Shown piece by piece: positions 26,730 through 35,238 of a stretch of DNA of 64,000 nt. The stretch is from Anaerocolumna sp. AGMB13025 (GTDB lineage: Bacteria > Bacillota > Clostridia > Lachnospirales > Lachnospiraceae). A program made the translations under genes and the position numbers. Positions within the stretch are counted from its first letter, which is position 1; each line of letters begins with the position of its first letter. Location of the stretch: assembly GCF_029689925.1 (NCBI RefSeq), contig NZ_CP121445.1, positions 1,791,001 to 1,855,000 on the forward strand, written 5' to 3'. The notes below the pieces were generated by a model. The model did no database searches, was not told where the DNA came from, and worked only from the letters and a program-made list of their open reading frames with translations.

Positions 26730-28601
26730 ATGAAAAAATTAAATATTGGTATTATGGCACATGTAGATGCAGGAAAGACAACAGTTACAGAAGGCTTCCT
26801 GTTCCACAGCGGTGTTAAAAATTCTATGGGAAATGTGGATAACGGTACAACCACGACGGATTCTATGGAACTGGAAAAACAGAGGGGAATGACCATCCGT
26901 TCTGCTACGGTATCATTTATGATTGGTGAAACGAAAATTAATCTTATTGATACACCGGGACATATGGACTTTATTGCAGAAGTAGAAAGAGCTTTGTCAG
27001 TACTTGATGGAGTAATTCTTGTTATTTCTGCGAAGGAAGGAGTCCAGCCCCAGACACGGGCTATATTTCACAAAATACAGCAGATGAAGATCCCTACTAT
27101 CTTTTTTATGAATAAAATTGATCGTATGGGTGTAAATATAGATGAAGTTTATGAACAGATTAAATTGCAGCTTACAGGCAATTTCATATTGATGCAAAAA
27201 GTGATCTACGAGTATGAAGGAAATGTGCAAAGGTTTTGTCTTTCTGAAAGAAGTTATCAGGAAACGGAACTGGCAGAACAGATAACTGTTATGTCAGAAA
27301 GGCTCTTAGAGAAATATTTGAACAATGATATGATTACAAAGGAAGACTATGAACAAGTAATCCAAAGCAGAGTGAATTATGGAAAGCTTTATCCGGTTTA
27401 TCATGGAACTGCGCTAAAGGATGTTGGGATTATAGAATTAATGGAGGGGGTCAGCAGCTTATTTTTGCCGAAGGATAATAAAAACACAGCACTTTCTGCT
27501 TATGTTTACAAAGTAGTGTTTGATGAACATAATCATAAGCTGATATTTATTCGTGTCTTTTCCGGTGAACTTACTTTAAGAATGCGTACAATTATTGAGA
27601 AAGATAACAGCGAGATTATAATCCGTAATTTATTTGGATGTGTAAATGGCGGAATCACACCAGTGGATAGCGTTAATGCCGGTGATGTGGCCGTTATTAT
27701 GGATCAGAAAGAAATAAAATGCGGGGACTGGATTGGAGTCAGGACTAAGCTTCACAACTTTTTACAGACGGAGCCTCTGCTAAAAGTCGGGGTAAGACCG
27801 GTACCTGCCTCAAACAGGCGGGAACTCTTAGAAGCCTTGCAGATACTTGCTCTGGAAGACCCTTATCTGGACTTAAATATTGACGATGAAACAGAGGAAA
27901 TTCAGTTAAAATTATTTGGTAATTTGCAGAAAGAAATATTGCAGATACTGTTAACGGAGAGATTTCATCTTAATACAGAATTTGATAGCCTAATGACGGT
28001 AAAGAAAGAGAAGCCTTTGGATAAAATTACTTGTATTGTACCCATTTTTGAACAAGGGAATCTGTTACAGGCAGGTGTTGGTCTTACCTTAGAGCCGTTA
28101 GAGGAGGGCAGTGGGTTTCAATACGAAACAAAGGTCTCTTACGGGGATTTGACCAAATCCTTTCAAAATGGTGTAAGAGAAGGAGTGGAAAAAGGCATCA
28201 AAAAAGGGATTTCCGGAGAGGTGGTGGACACCAGGGTAACTTTTATGCACTCTGATTACGACAGTGTTACCAGTACACCGGCGGATTTTAGGAGGCTGGC
28301 GGAAAAAGTAGTGTATCAGGCTTTAAGGGAAATCGGCACAATGATTATGGAGCCGGTTATGAGCTATACATTGACGGCTCCACAGGGCTACGAAAAGAAA
28401 ATCATATCCGAGCTGGTACGGATGAAGGCCTCTATGGAAGCTACGGAATATACCCAATCGGAAATGATTACAAAAGGTAAAGTGACACTGGATGCCTGTA
28501 AAGACTTCGCGACACAGCTTTTTACCATAACGGAGGGAAGAGGGATGTTTGAAATCACGTTCTGGCAATACCGGAAGGTAGAAAGTGGAAAAGAAAAATA
28601 G
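26730..28601 (+). CDS. Tet(M)-like ribosomal protection GTPase
   Basis: A 623-residue translational GTPase of the tetracycline ribosomal protection branch of the EF-G family. G1 is AHVDAGKTT (residues 9-17), followed by RGMTIRSATVSF (G2), DTPGHMDF (G3) and FMNKIDRMG (G4), then EF-G domains II-V with the family-specific TPADFRRLA. Such proteins dislodge tetracycline from the A site. It is clearly divergent from Tet(M)/(O)/(W) and a little shorter than 639 residues, with different C-terminal loop sequence, so tetracycline resistance is likely but not certain. Start ATG 26730 matches the family N-terminus; an ATG at 26718 is also in frame. Controlled by leader-peptide attenuation. Confidence 0.85.
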   Translation: MKKLNIGIMAHVDAGKTTVTEGFLFHSGVKNSMGNVDNGTTTTDSMELEKQRGMTIRSATVSFMIGETKINLIDTPGHMDFIAEVERALSVLDGVILVISAKEGVQPQTRAIFHKIQQMKIPTIFFMNKIDRMGVNIDEVYEQIKLQLTGNFILMQKVIYEYEGNVQRFCLSERSYQETELAEQITVMSERLLEKYLNNDMITKEDYEQVIQSRVNYGKLYPVYHGTALKDVGIIELMEGVSSLFLPKDNKNTALSAYVYKVVFDEHNHKLIFIRVFSGELTLRMRTIIEKDNSEIIIRNLFGCVNGGITPVDSVNAGDVAVIMDQKEIKCGDWIGVRTKLHNFLQTEPLLKVGVRPVPASNRRELLEALQILALEDPYLDLNIDDETEEIQLKLFGNLQKEILQILLTERFHLNTEFDSLMTVKKEKPLDKITCIVPIFEQGNLLQAGVGLTLEPLEEGSGFQYETKVSYGDLTKSFQNGVREGVEKGIKKGISGEVVDTRVTFMHSDYDSVTSTPADFRRLAEKVVYQALREIGTMIMEPVMSYTLTAPQGYEKKIISELVRMKASMEATEYTQSEMITKGKVTLDACKDFATQLFTITEGRGMFEITFWQYRKVESGKEK

Positions 28602-28611
28602 CATAAATATA

Positions 28612-28650
28612 AACCTGCCTTTTGCAGTTCAGGGTAGGCAGGTTCATTTT
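28612..28650 (+). terminator. Terminator after the tet-like gene
   Basis: AACCTGCCT / AGGCAGGTT with a 15-nt loop, then CATTTT. A further long inverted repeat without T-run (ATGGGCTTATTC / GAATAAGCCCAT, about 28769-28814) follows in the gap. Confidence 0.75.
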
Positions 28651-28932
28651 GCTAATTGTTACTATTCGTCAAAATGTTTTGCGTTGCAGATTATGCACAT
28701 AAAAAATATTAAATCGCATTTGAATAGTAGTGCTCTGAAAATTTTTAGGATTATTAAAATTATTGTCATGGGCTTATTCAATTAACCTCTTCGGATAATA
28801 GAATAAGCCCATTGTCAATCTTTGTCTTATGACTATATTTAACTGGGATAACAGAAGCTCGGATAATATTCACAAAGTTAATTTACTAATAAGTAGTATA
28901 TTAATGTGTAGTAAATTCAATGAAGAAAATAC

Positions 28933-28961
28933 TTGACCGATCGTTCTCAAAAAAGTATAAT
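28933..28961 (+). promoter_or_regulatory. Promoter and operator of the TetR gene
   Basis: TTGACC (28933-28938), 17-nt spacer, TATAAT (28956-28961). Overlapping the -35 box is a palindrome of the form GACCG-AT-CGTTC (28934-28947), matched by AGAACG-AG-CATTCT at 29685 in front of the flavin oxidoreductase region. Shared control by the TetR protein is inferred. Confidence 0.75.
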
Positions 28962-28978
28962 GTGTCCAGAGGGTAAAG

Positions 28979-29081
28979 ATGAAAGAAAATATAAGAATTG
29001 AAAGGATGCCACAAAATGATTCTTTCACATTATAATCTGTGGCAGTATCGCAAGTAACTTGTGGTGCAGTGTGGTAAAAAT
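28979..29081 (+). repeat. Single structured element before the TetR gene
   Basis: Same layout as the cadC and permease leaders: TGAAAGAA (28980-28987), TGCCACA (29007-29013), TTCTTTCA (29020-29027), TGTGGCA (29038-29044), hairpin CGCAAGT/ACTTGTG (29049-29063), tail GCAGTGTGGTAAAAAT ending at the ATG of the TetR gene (29082). Lies between promoter 28933 and the gene, so it is transcribed as the 5' leader. Confidence 0.8.
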
Positions 29082-29663
29082 ATGGGTCGCTGTAAAGAAT
29101 TTGAAGATAGTGTTGTTCTATGGAAAGCCATGGAATTATTCCTGGAACAAGGTTATGAGAAAACTTCTATGAGTGAACTGGTAGAACATATGGGAATCCA
29201 TAGAAGAAGCTTATACGATACCTTCGGTGATAAACACTCGCTATTTATGAAAACATTAGATGTTTTTGGGGACTATATGCAAGAAGAATTAAAGAGGGAA
29301 GCATTAAGGGCCAAAACAGCGAAAGAATCAATCAGACTGATCTTTGATCGGGTAGTAGAAGGGATGTGGGATAACAAACAATGGGGCTGCCTGTTTGTAA
29401 ACTCAGCAGCAGAGTTAGCACCAAGGGATAAGGAAGTAAAAGAAAGAGTGGAACTAGCATTTACACAAACAGAACATTTTTTTAAAGCCCTTGTTCTTAA
29501 AGGACAGCTGGCAGGAGAAATTAACTGCAGCTTAGATGCTGATATCTTATCAGAGTATTTGCACAATGCATTACTTGGAATTCGAATACTTTCCAGAAAT
29601 TCTGCTGATAAGGAGAAACTGCGCAGAATTACTGAGTTCTCGTTAGCTATTCTTGATAGTTAA
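29082..29663 (+). CDS. TetR/AcrR-family repressor
   Basis: A 193-residue regulator: DNA-binding domain with MSELVEHMGIHRRSLYDTFGDKH (HTH) and a C-terminal domain with WGCLFVNSAAELAPRD, as in repressors that control flavin oxidoreductases and detoxification genes. The start is ATG 29082, at the end of the structured leader; two in-frame GTG codons at 29061 and 29064 lie in the leader hairpin. A matching operator-like palindrome stands before the old-yellow-enzyme gene, 230 nt downstream, so that gene is the probable target, with electrophiles as likely inducers. Confidence 0.88.
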   Translation: MGRCKEFEDSVVLWKAMELFLEQGYEKTSMSELVEHMGIHRRSLYDTFGDKHSLFMKTLDVFGDYMQEELKREALRAKTAKESIRLIFDRVVEGMWDNKQWGCLFVNSAAELAPRDKEVKERVELAFTQTEHFFKALVLKGQLAGEINCSLDADILSEYLHNALLGIRILSRNSADKEKLRRITEFSLAILDS

Positions 29664-29684
29664 TGTTTATTTTATGTCGTAATT

Positions 29685-29698
29685 AGAACGAGCATTCT
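29685..29698. promoter_or_regulatory. Second TetR operator-like palindrome
   Basis: AGAACG-AG-CATTCT followed by CAAAAA, matching the palindrome at 28934-28947 including its CAAAAA flank. Lies between the TetR gene and the flavin oxidoreductase. Confidence 0.65.
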
Positions 29699-29759
29699 CA
29701 AAAATGATCATCTTAAGAATACGATTAAAGAAATTAGTATAGTCATGTGATAGAGAAAG

Positions 29760-29880
29760 TTAATGATCGAAGTGATAAAGAAGCGATTAAAATCAATGAA
29801 AGAAATTAATATCGATTAATAGAAATAAAATTAATTAAAAGAAATGAAATCGATTAAAAGAAATTAAAAGAGATTAAGGA
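29760..29880 (+). repeat. Degenerate A-rich repeats upstream of the oxidoreductase
   Basis: Several imperfect copies of ATCGATTAAAAGAAATTAAA in tandem. The stretch is almost free of C and probably unstructured in RNA; it ends in the ribosome site AAGGAGAG of the next gene. Confidence 0.6.
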
Positions 29881-29890
29881 GAGCATTAGT

Positions 29891-30964
29891 ATGAAAACAT
29901 TATTTGATGAAACTCAATTATCAGGAATGAAACTTAAAAACAGATTTGTCCGTTCTGCAACCCATGACGGAATGGCAGATGCTTTAGGCCATGTGACAGA
30001 AAAGTTGATCACTCATTTTGAGGAGCTGGCAAAAGGCGGCGTAGGAACGATTATTACCGGACTGACTAACGTTACGGATCTTGAAAAAATAGTACCGGGA
30101 CAAATGGCTATTTATAATGATTCCTTTATAGACGAATATCAAAAATTAACCGATACCGTGCATCAATATGACTCTAAAATTATACTTCAACTTGTCTGTA
30201 ACGGTGCACAGAACCGAAGCAGGAACGAAGGCGTATTATGGGCTCCCAGCGTATTTGATAATGAACCGACGATAGCAGGGGCAACAGAAATGACAAAAGA
30301 AGATATAAAAGTAATGCAAGCTGCTTTTGTAAACGGAGCTGTCAGGGCTAAAAAAGCAGGGTTTGATGGGGTACAGCTTCATGTTGCTCATGGCTATCTG
30401 CTGAGCAGATTCCTAACTCCATACTACAACAGAAGGACGGATGAATACGGTGGAACTATTGAAAACAGAGCAAGAGTTGTTGTGGAAATCGTTGAACGTA
30501 TCGTTAAGTCTGTCGGAGAAGAGTACCCGGTGCTTGCTAAAGTAAACTGTGAGGATTTTATGGAGCAGGGACTGACCTTTACCGAATGTCTTGACTTATG
30601 TAAAATGTTACAAAAAGCAGGCTTAAGTGCCGTTGAAATCAGCGGTGGTACAGCACTTTCCAGAGCTGGTGAAGGAACGATCAGAAAAGTAACTCCTGAG
30701 TCAGAACCATACTTTAAAAATTATGCCGCAGAACTCGCAGAAAATCTTTCTATTCCAGTAATATGTGTTGGTGGCATCAGAGATATTAACGGGTTAGAGG
30801 ATATTGTGAACCAAACAAAAATTGAGTATCTTTCCATGTGCCGTCCTTTTATCCGTGAACCGGAACTGATTAATCGCTGGGTTAGCGGTGACAGAACGCC
30901 AGCAAAATGTATATCCTGTACCAAATGTTTTGGAGTGGAGACACAATGTATTTTTAACAAGTAG
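29891..30964 (+). CDS. Old-yellow-enzyme family NADH:flavin oxidoreductase
   Basis: A 357-residue FMN-dependent TIM-barrel reductase. Visible are the N-terminal LKNRFVRSATHDGMAD, the active-site pair in QLHVAHGYLLSRFLTP (His-x-x-His type), RTDEYGG and the C-terminal phosphate-binding region. A C-terminal CISCTKC resembles the start of the iron-sulfur cluster motif of 2,4-dienoyl-CoA reductase-type members, but the protein ends soon after and lacks the second FAD/NAD domains of those enzymes. It probably reduces activated C=C bonds. Probably controlled by the TetR upstream. Confidence 0.9.
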   Translation: MKTLFDETQLSGMKLKNRFVRSATHDGMADALGHVTEKLITHFEELAKGGVGTIITGLTNVTDLEKIVPGQMAIYNDSFIDEYQKLTDTVHQYDSKIILQLVCNGAQNRSRNEGVLWAPSVFDNEPTIAGATEMTKEDIKVMQAAFVNGAVRAKKAGFDGVQLHVAHGYLLSRFLTPYYNRRTDEYGGTIENRARVVVEIVERIVKSVGEEYPVLAKVNCEDFMEQGLTFTECLDLCKMLQKAGLSAVEISGGTALSRAGEGTIRKVTPESEPYFKNYAAELAENLSIPVICVGGIRDINGLEDIVNQTKIEYLSMCRPFIREPELINRWVSGDRTPAKCISCTKCFGVETQCIFNK

Positions 30965-31144
30965 TGCGATGGAATCCTAAAGGTGCATCCCAGATTTTTA
31001 TAGCATCACCGCGTTGGGCATGGTGGATACTCTCAGACGGAATAAATTAAAATTCACCTTTATACCGGCGAGTATCGCTACCAGTCCAAATCTGCTGATG
31101 TTCTAATATATGAAAAATGAAAAAATGAATAGTGGTAATTTTGG

Positions 31145-31180
31145 GGCGTAAAAATTCTTAACTTTTACGCCTTTTTTAAA
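31145..31180. terminator. Terminator between the OYE and Rrf2 genes
   Basis: GGCGTAAAA-9-TTTTACGCC followed by TTTTTT. On the other strand it directly follows a gene-end remnant (KHDKITLE stop; minus strand 31207-31181) that is also found, longer, at 41222. Confidence 0.8.
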
Positions 31181-31250
31181 TCATTCAAGCGTAATCTTAT
31201 CATGTTTTTAAAAAAATTTTCTAAAATATGTTGTATGCATAATAAAGTAC

Positions 31251-31287
31251 TTGACAACTTCCGTATTTGTAACTATAATTGTTACAA
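31251..31287 (+). promoter_or_regulatory. Promoter and operator of the Rrf2 gene
   Basis: TTGACA (31251-31256), 17-nt spacer, TATAAT (31274-31279). The -10 box sits inside an inverted repeat TTGTAAC-7-GTTACAA (31267-31287), a likely operator for autorepression by the Rrf2 protein. Confidence 0.85.
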
Positions 31288-31299
31288 AAGGAGTTGCTT

Positions 31300-31710
31300 A
31301 TGTATTCAACGAAACTGTCGGTTAGTATTCATATTTTAAGTGTAATTGCATTGACGGAGGTTAAACCCGTTACCTCTGAGTATATTGCTTCCAGTATTAA
31401 CACCAATCCGGTGCTGGTTCGGCGTCTGATGAGCCGTTTGAAGAATGCGAAGCTGATTGAGACCAGCACTAAGCTTGGTGTCACAGGGCTTTCAAGAAAA
31501 GAAGAGGATATTACACTTCTTGATATATTACTTGCTGTAGAGGATCATCCACAGATGTTTGGTATACATGACAATACCAACCAGCAATGTCCCGTTGGGG
31601 CAAATATTGAAGAAACTTTAAAACATGTATACGGTAATATTCAAAAATCCATAGAAAAAGAGCTGTCAGTCATTACGCTGGCAGAAATCACAAAGGAATT
31701 TATTCCATAG
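31300..31710 (+). CDS. Rrf2-family repressor (YwnA-like)
   Basis: A 136-residue winged-helix regulator (MYSTKLSVSIHILSVIALTE, then SEYIASSINTNPVLVRRLMSRLKNAKLI). It lacks the three-cysteine iron-sulfur cluster of IscR/NsrR, leaving one Cys in NQQCPVG, as in YwnA/HypR-type redox or electrophile sensors. ATG 31300 is placed by AAAGGAG. Adjacent genes for an NAD(P)H-binding protein and an FMN reductase fit a disulfide/electrophile-stress operon like ywnA-ywnB. The palindrome over its promoter suggests autoregulation. Confidence 0.9.
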   Translation: MYSTKLSVSIHILSVIALTEVKPVTSEYIASSINTNPVLVRRLMSRLKNAKLIETSTKLGVTGLSRKEEDITLLDILLAVEDHPQMFGIHDNTNQQCPVGANIEETLKHVYGNIQKSIEKELSVITLAEITKEFIP

Positions 31711-31724
31711 TAAGGAGGTATAGT

Positions 31725-32366
31725 ATGAAACTTGCAATCATCGGTGCTACCGGTATGGCCGGTACCGCCCTTTACAAAGAGAGTATATCACGGGGACATG
31801 AAGTTACAGCAATCGTGCGAAATAGAGAGAAAGCCGTTTCCTTGCTGGGCAGCAGTGTAAACGTGATCGATAAAGATGTATTTGATTTATCAAAAGCAGA
31901 TCTTGATAGTTTTGATGTCATCATCAATGCTTTTGCAACTACCCCGGATAAAGCATATTTACATTTAGACTTAGCTGCAAAGCTAATTACTATGTTCAGA
32001 GAAACTAATAACCCGCGGTTATTCTTTATTCTTGGCGCAGCCAGTCTGCTGGACAAAGAGGATAAGCTGTTTTTGGATACCTTAAAAACCGCTCCGGAAG
32101 TTGCTTCTTGGATTTCTATTCCTATTGAAGCCTATAAAACTCTTAACTTCCTGCGCAGTATCGAAAATGTTAACTGGGTTGGGGTATCTCCTTCGGCAGA
32201 GTTTGTTGCCGGAGAGGCAACGGTTCCTGTTTTAGGTAAGGATCATCTGCTGACCTCTGCAACAGGCAAATCCCTTGTAACAAGCGGAACAATGGCAGTC
32301 GCAATTTTAAATGAAATAGAAAATCCACGGTTTATCCGTACAAGATTTACAGTATGTAATCAGTAA
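31725..32366 (+). CDS. NAD(P)H-binding atypical SDR (YwnB-like)
   Basis: A 213-residue Rossmann-fold protein. The N-terminal dinucleotide motif is IIGATGMAGTAL; the C-terminal half contains WVGVSPSAEFVAGEAT, typical of NmrA/SDR_a5-type proteins. No classical YxxxK catalytic pair, so it may act as a redox sensor or reductase of unknown substrate. It begins 14 nt after the Rrf2 stop with its own GGAGG site, and is clearly in the same operon. Confidence 0.88.
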   Translation: MKLAIIGATGMAGTALYKESISRGHEVTAIVRNREKAVSLLGSSVNVIDKDVFDLSKADLDSFDVIINAFATTPDKAYLHLDLAAKLITMFRETNNPRLFFILGAASLLDKEDKLFLDTLKTAPEVASWISIPIEAYKTLNFLRSIENVNWVGVSPSAEFVAGEATVPVLGKDHLLTSATGKSLVTSGTMAVAILNEIENPRFIRTRFTVCNQ

Positions 32367-32404
32367 TTATCACAAAAAAAATAAAAAATTGGAGGTATGT
32401 TATT

Positions 32405-32953
32405 ATGAGTAAAATAATAGGTATTATAAATGGTAGTTTAAGAAAGAATTCTTTTTCCGGAAGTATTGCTGAGTATGTGAAGAATCATGCACCAGAAGAT
32501 TTCGAATTTAAATTGATTGATATCAGCGGACTTCCTCTTTACAATCAGGACTATGACGGTGCAGATCCTGAAGCATATACGGTATTCCGCAATGAAATAC
32601 AGGCTTTGGATGGTTTCCTCTTCATCACACCGGAACATAACCGTTCCATACCTGCAGCTCTAAAGAATGCCCTTGATGTAGCTTCCAGACCTTATGGCAA
32701 AAATGTATGGAGCGGCAAACCGGCTGCCATTATCAGTCAGTCTCCTGGCGGAATCGGCGGCTTTGGTGCAAATCATCACCTGCGTCAGGTACTTGCTTTT
32801 TTAAATGTTCTTACACTTGCCCAGCCGGAAGCATATATTGGCGCTTACCACACCTTAATTGATGAGACCGGTGCGTTAAGCAATGCGGGTACAAAAGAGT
32901 TTATAGACAGCTTTTTAAGTGCTTTTGCTACCTGGGTAGAAAAGAATTCCTAA
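32405..32953 (+). CDS. NADPH-dependent FMN reductase
   Basis: A 182-residue flavodoxin-like reductase. Phosphate loop NGSLRKNSFS near residue 10, FITPEHNRSIPAALKNALD in the middle, and SQSPGGIGG for the flavin pocket are all present. Members reduce free FMN, quinones or azo compounds. Third gene of the Rrf2 operon, with GGAGG upstream and a strong terminator downstream. Confidence 0.92.
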   Translation: MSKIIGIINGSLRKNSFSGSIAEYVKNHAPEDFEFKLIDISGLPLYNQDYDGADPEAYTVFRNEIQALDGFLFITPEHNRSIPAALKNALDVASRPYGKNVWSGKPAAIISQSPGGIGGFGANHHLRQVLAFLNVLTLAQPEAYIGAYHTLIDETGALSNAGTKEFIDSFLSAFATWVEKNS

Positions 32954-33001
32954 ATTCTTACTAAAATATTGTATAGAAAACAACTCAATATATAATAATG
33001 G

Positions 33002-33043
33002 ATGCCAATGTGAAGCAGGTTTTATCTTCACATTGGCATTTCT
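33002..33043 (+). terminator. Terminator of the Rrf2 operon
   Basis: ATGCCAATGTGAAG / CTTCACATTGGCAT with a short loop, then TTCT. Confidence 0.8.
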
Positions 33044-33274
33044 ATTGAGTATAGGCGAATTTTTGATCTGGTTTTTGTTGTTGTTACAAAATTGGAGTGT
33101 TATAATGAAGTAATGAACGAAGAGTTGGGATTGTTAAAAGTTTTGGCAGATTACGTTCTTCATTTATCGGAGAATATGTGGGTGAATTACGCCTCATCCT
33201 ATGTCCAGCTGTATTAACAGACCCCCAATACTTTAAGCTATAAATGATATAATAATACTACAAGGAGAAGAAAA

Positions 33275-33700
33275 ATGAATATGGTAGAACAGGGTAGGAA
33301 AGTTTTAAATGGAGTAGCATTGGCGTTAGTTCTGATTAATGTAATTTCAGTTATTAGTGTAATGGCTTATGGGTCGGCAGAAGGGGGATCAACGAGCGTA
33401 ATTCAAGGATTAGTGCGGTTAGCATTTATCGGAGCACTCCTTTATTTCCTGTACGCAGGCAATAAGGTGGCAAAATGGTTGCTTGTAATTTATGCCTTAT
33501 TTAATGGATTAGCTGGAACTTTAGCATTATTATCGGTATTTAATTTGGTTTTGCTGGCGGTAGATATTATTTGCATTGCCATTGGCATAGTACTTATAAC
33601 ATCAAAGCCTGTGGATAGCTACATGAGATTTAAACGTGGAGAATTACAGGGAGAAGATCATGATTTCGAAACGGAGAACTCAGATGGGACAGGATTTTAA
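33275..33700 (+). CDS. Small integral membrane protein
   Basis: A 141-residue protein with about four hydrophobic segments (VALALVLINVISVISVMAYG; LVRLAFIGALLYFLYAG; WLLVIYALFNGLAG; VLLAVDIICIAIGIVLI) and an acidic cytoplasmic tail. No family recognised. Good ribosome site (AAGGAGAAG). The 320-bp gap before it holds only a terminator. Confidence 0.7.
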   Translation: MNMVEQGRKVLNGVALALVLINVISVISVMAYGSAEGGSTSVIQGLVRLAFIGALLYFLYAGNKVAKWLLVIYALFNGLAGTLALLSVFNLVLLAVDIICIAIGIVLITSKPVDSYMRFKRGELQGEDHDFETENSDGTGF

Positions 33701-33766
33701 CATATAAATATTAAATGGAGTGACTCCATGATATTCTATGTCACCCTAATATATGGAGGTGATTCT

Positions 33767-34252
33767 TTGGGTAAAGTCATTTTAATATGCGGCAAAATCG
33801 GTTCTGGCAAAACCACTTATGCAAATAAACTTGCAAAGCAGTTAAATGCTGTAAATATCAGCCAAGATGAGCTTATGCTTGGTTTGTTTGGGGCAGAGTT
33901 GTATGATAATGAGCCGAAAAAATATGAAGAATATTGCGCAAAAGTTGAAGATTATGTAAAGCTGAAAGCGGGCGAAGCAGCAAAAGCAGGGGCAATTGTC
34001 ATATGTGAAAATGGATTCTGGTCACGTTCAGAACGTGATGAACTCCGTCAGTTTTACGCGGATATGGGAGTTGAGTGTGAATTACATTATATTGATATAT
34101 CGGAAAAACAAAGGTTGCAGAATATTAAAGACCGCAACGAAGAGATACAACAAGGAAAGTTACATTTTTATTTAACCGATGATAATGATATAAACCACTT
34201 TTTTGAGATACCCGATGATTGGGAAGTGGATATGAGAGTGAAAATCGGATAA
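33767..34252 (+). CDS. P-loop kinase-like ATPase (AAA_33 type)
   Basis: A 161-residue nucleotide kinase-like protein. Walker A is ICGKIGSGKTTYANKLA near the start; DRNEEIQQGKLHFYLTDDND near the end fits the lid region of small-molecule kinases/zeta-like proteins (AAA_33). Substrate unknown. TTG 33767 is taken as start because GGAGGTGA ends 3 nt before TCTTTG; the ATG at 33728 would add an unrelated 13-residue extension across that site. A similar leader without a gene is present near 40175. Confidence 0.75.
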   Translation: MGKVILICGKIGSGKTTYANKLAKQLNAVNISQDELMLGLFGAELYDNEPKKYEEYCAKVEDYVKLKAGEAAKAGAIVICENGFWSRSERDELRQFYADMGVECELHYIDISEKQRLQNIKDRNEEIQQGKLHFYLTDDNDINHFFEIPDDWEVDMRVKIG

Positions 34253-34600
34253 TGCCTAAAAATTATGAGCATTCCCTTCTATAGTCGATAATAACAAGGT
34301 TACAGGGAAAAAGGTTCCTTGAGGGGTATGTGAATTCTTGTAAATGGTGCGATACGACAAAGGTACATTCCATGGTCTACAATTGTAAAACAGCTACGAT
34401 GAAAACATTCGACAATCTTTTTGATATGGATTGTTATTATTACTTGATTACGATAAGGACTCAGAGAATTTTTGCTGAGTTCTTTTTTTACGATATTTTG
34501 TGGTAGTTCTCTTGTAAAACGAACAGGTGTCTTTAATTTAATTTAGAATTATTGGAAATGGGTAATTTTAAGTGCAAATTATTATAATAATATTATGGAA
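34253..34600. other. Intergenic region with a terminator
   Basis: About 350 bp. A terminator hairpin GGACTCAG / CTGAGTTC with TTTTTTT lies at 34456-34489. No gene recognised. Confidence 0.5.
34456..34489 (+). terminator. Terminator upstream of the toxin-antitoxin pair
   Basis: AAGGACTCAG-9-CTGAGTTCTT followed by a run of T. Confidence 0.8.
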
Positions 34601-34613
34601 CAATCAATTGACA

Positions 34614-34642
34614 TTGACTACTATCAAATGATAGTGTATAAT
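34614..34642 (+). promoter_or_regulatory. Promoter with palindromic operator of the MqsR/MqsA-like pair
   Basis: TTGACT (34614-34619), 17-nt spacer, TATAAT (34637-34642). The spacer is a palindrome ACTATCA-AA-TGATAGT (34620-34635), and further GATAGT half-sites follow downstream (34650, 34664) and again near 35155. This fits tight autorepression by the HTH antitoxin. Confidence 0.8.
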
Positions 34643-34675
34643 ATATGTAGATAGTAAATAATAAGATAGTATTAG

Positions 34676-35092
34676 TTGGAGGTGTCAGATATAAAAATAA
34701 AAATAAGTTCCTCAGAAAAAGATGTCCTAAAATTTATAAATGATTTATTTACAGTTATAAACAATGAACATTTTATTATCGAAAAGAATTTAGTTTTTAT
34801 AAGCAAGAAAAAATATGGAGAAGAAGAGAAATATTCAACACCTTATACATTGGCAGATTTAGATTATGATTCATCAGATGTATTAGAAAGGGTAAAAGAA
34901 TTAACCGTAAAAGATTATTCAGAAACTTTGTATGATAGAGACGATGATAACCCACCACTGTTGTTTGTATTTGGTAAAAATATTAATGGAAAAGAGATTT
35001 ACATAAAACTTAAAGTAAGAGATGAAAAAAATAAAGTCATATGTCTGTCATTTCACTATGCAGAGTATTCGATGCAACACCCGTACAGATAG
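34676..35092 (+). CDS. MqsR-like toxin of a type II toxin-antitoxin system
   Basis: About 130-138 residues. The C-terminal half (DVLERVKELTVKDYSETLYD...EIYIKLKVRDEKNKVICLSF then HYAEY) resembles MqsR-family mRNA interferases. It precedes a gene for an MqsA/Panacea-type antitoxin and shares an operator-bearing promoter. The start is unusual: no ATG exists anywhere in the first half. TTG 34676 and GTG 34682 overlap the ribosome site itself, while GGAGG (34678-34682) is optimally placed for ATA at 34691. Low toxin translation by a poor start would make sense. The assignment rests on resemblance plus context. Confidence 0.7.
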   Translation: MEVSDIKIKISSSEKDVLKFINDLFTVINNEHFIIEKNLVFISKKKYGEEEKYSTPYTLADLDYDSSDVLERVKELTVKDYSETLYDRDDDNPPLLFVFGKNINGKEIYIKLKVRDEKNKVICLSFHYAEYSMQHPYR

Positions 35093-35238
35093 AAGAAATT
35101 ACTTTAGGTAATTTTATGTTTTAAAAGTATACTGTAAATAATACAGTTGATAGTAAATAAAAATTGGAAGGAATGGACATTTGAGAACATAAAGCATGAA
35201 TCAGTGTTAGCAAATGCCTATTAAAAGGAGGAGCGACA

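Noticed and set aside
28585..28785. ORF downstream of the tet-like gene
   Set aside because: It spans the terminator hairpin at 28612-28650 and has no family resemblance.
33113..33217. Small gene in the gap before the membrane protein
   Set aside because: The protein-like frame has no usable start codon or ribosome site, and the nearby ATG reads into a stop after seven codons.
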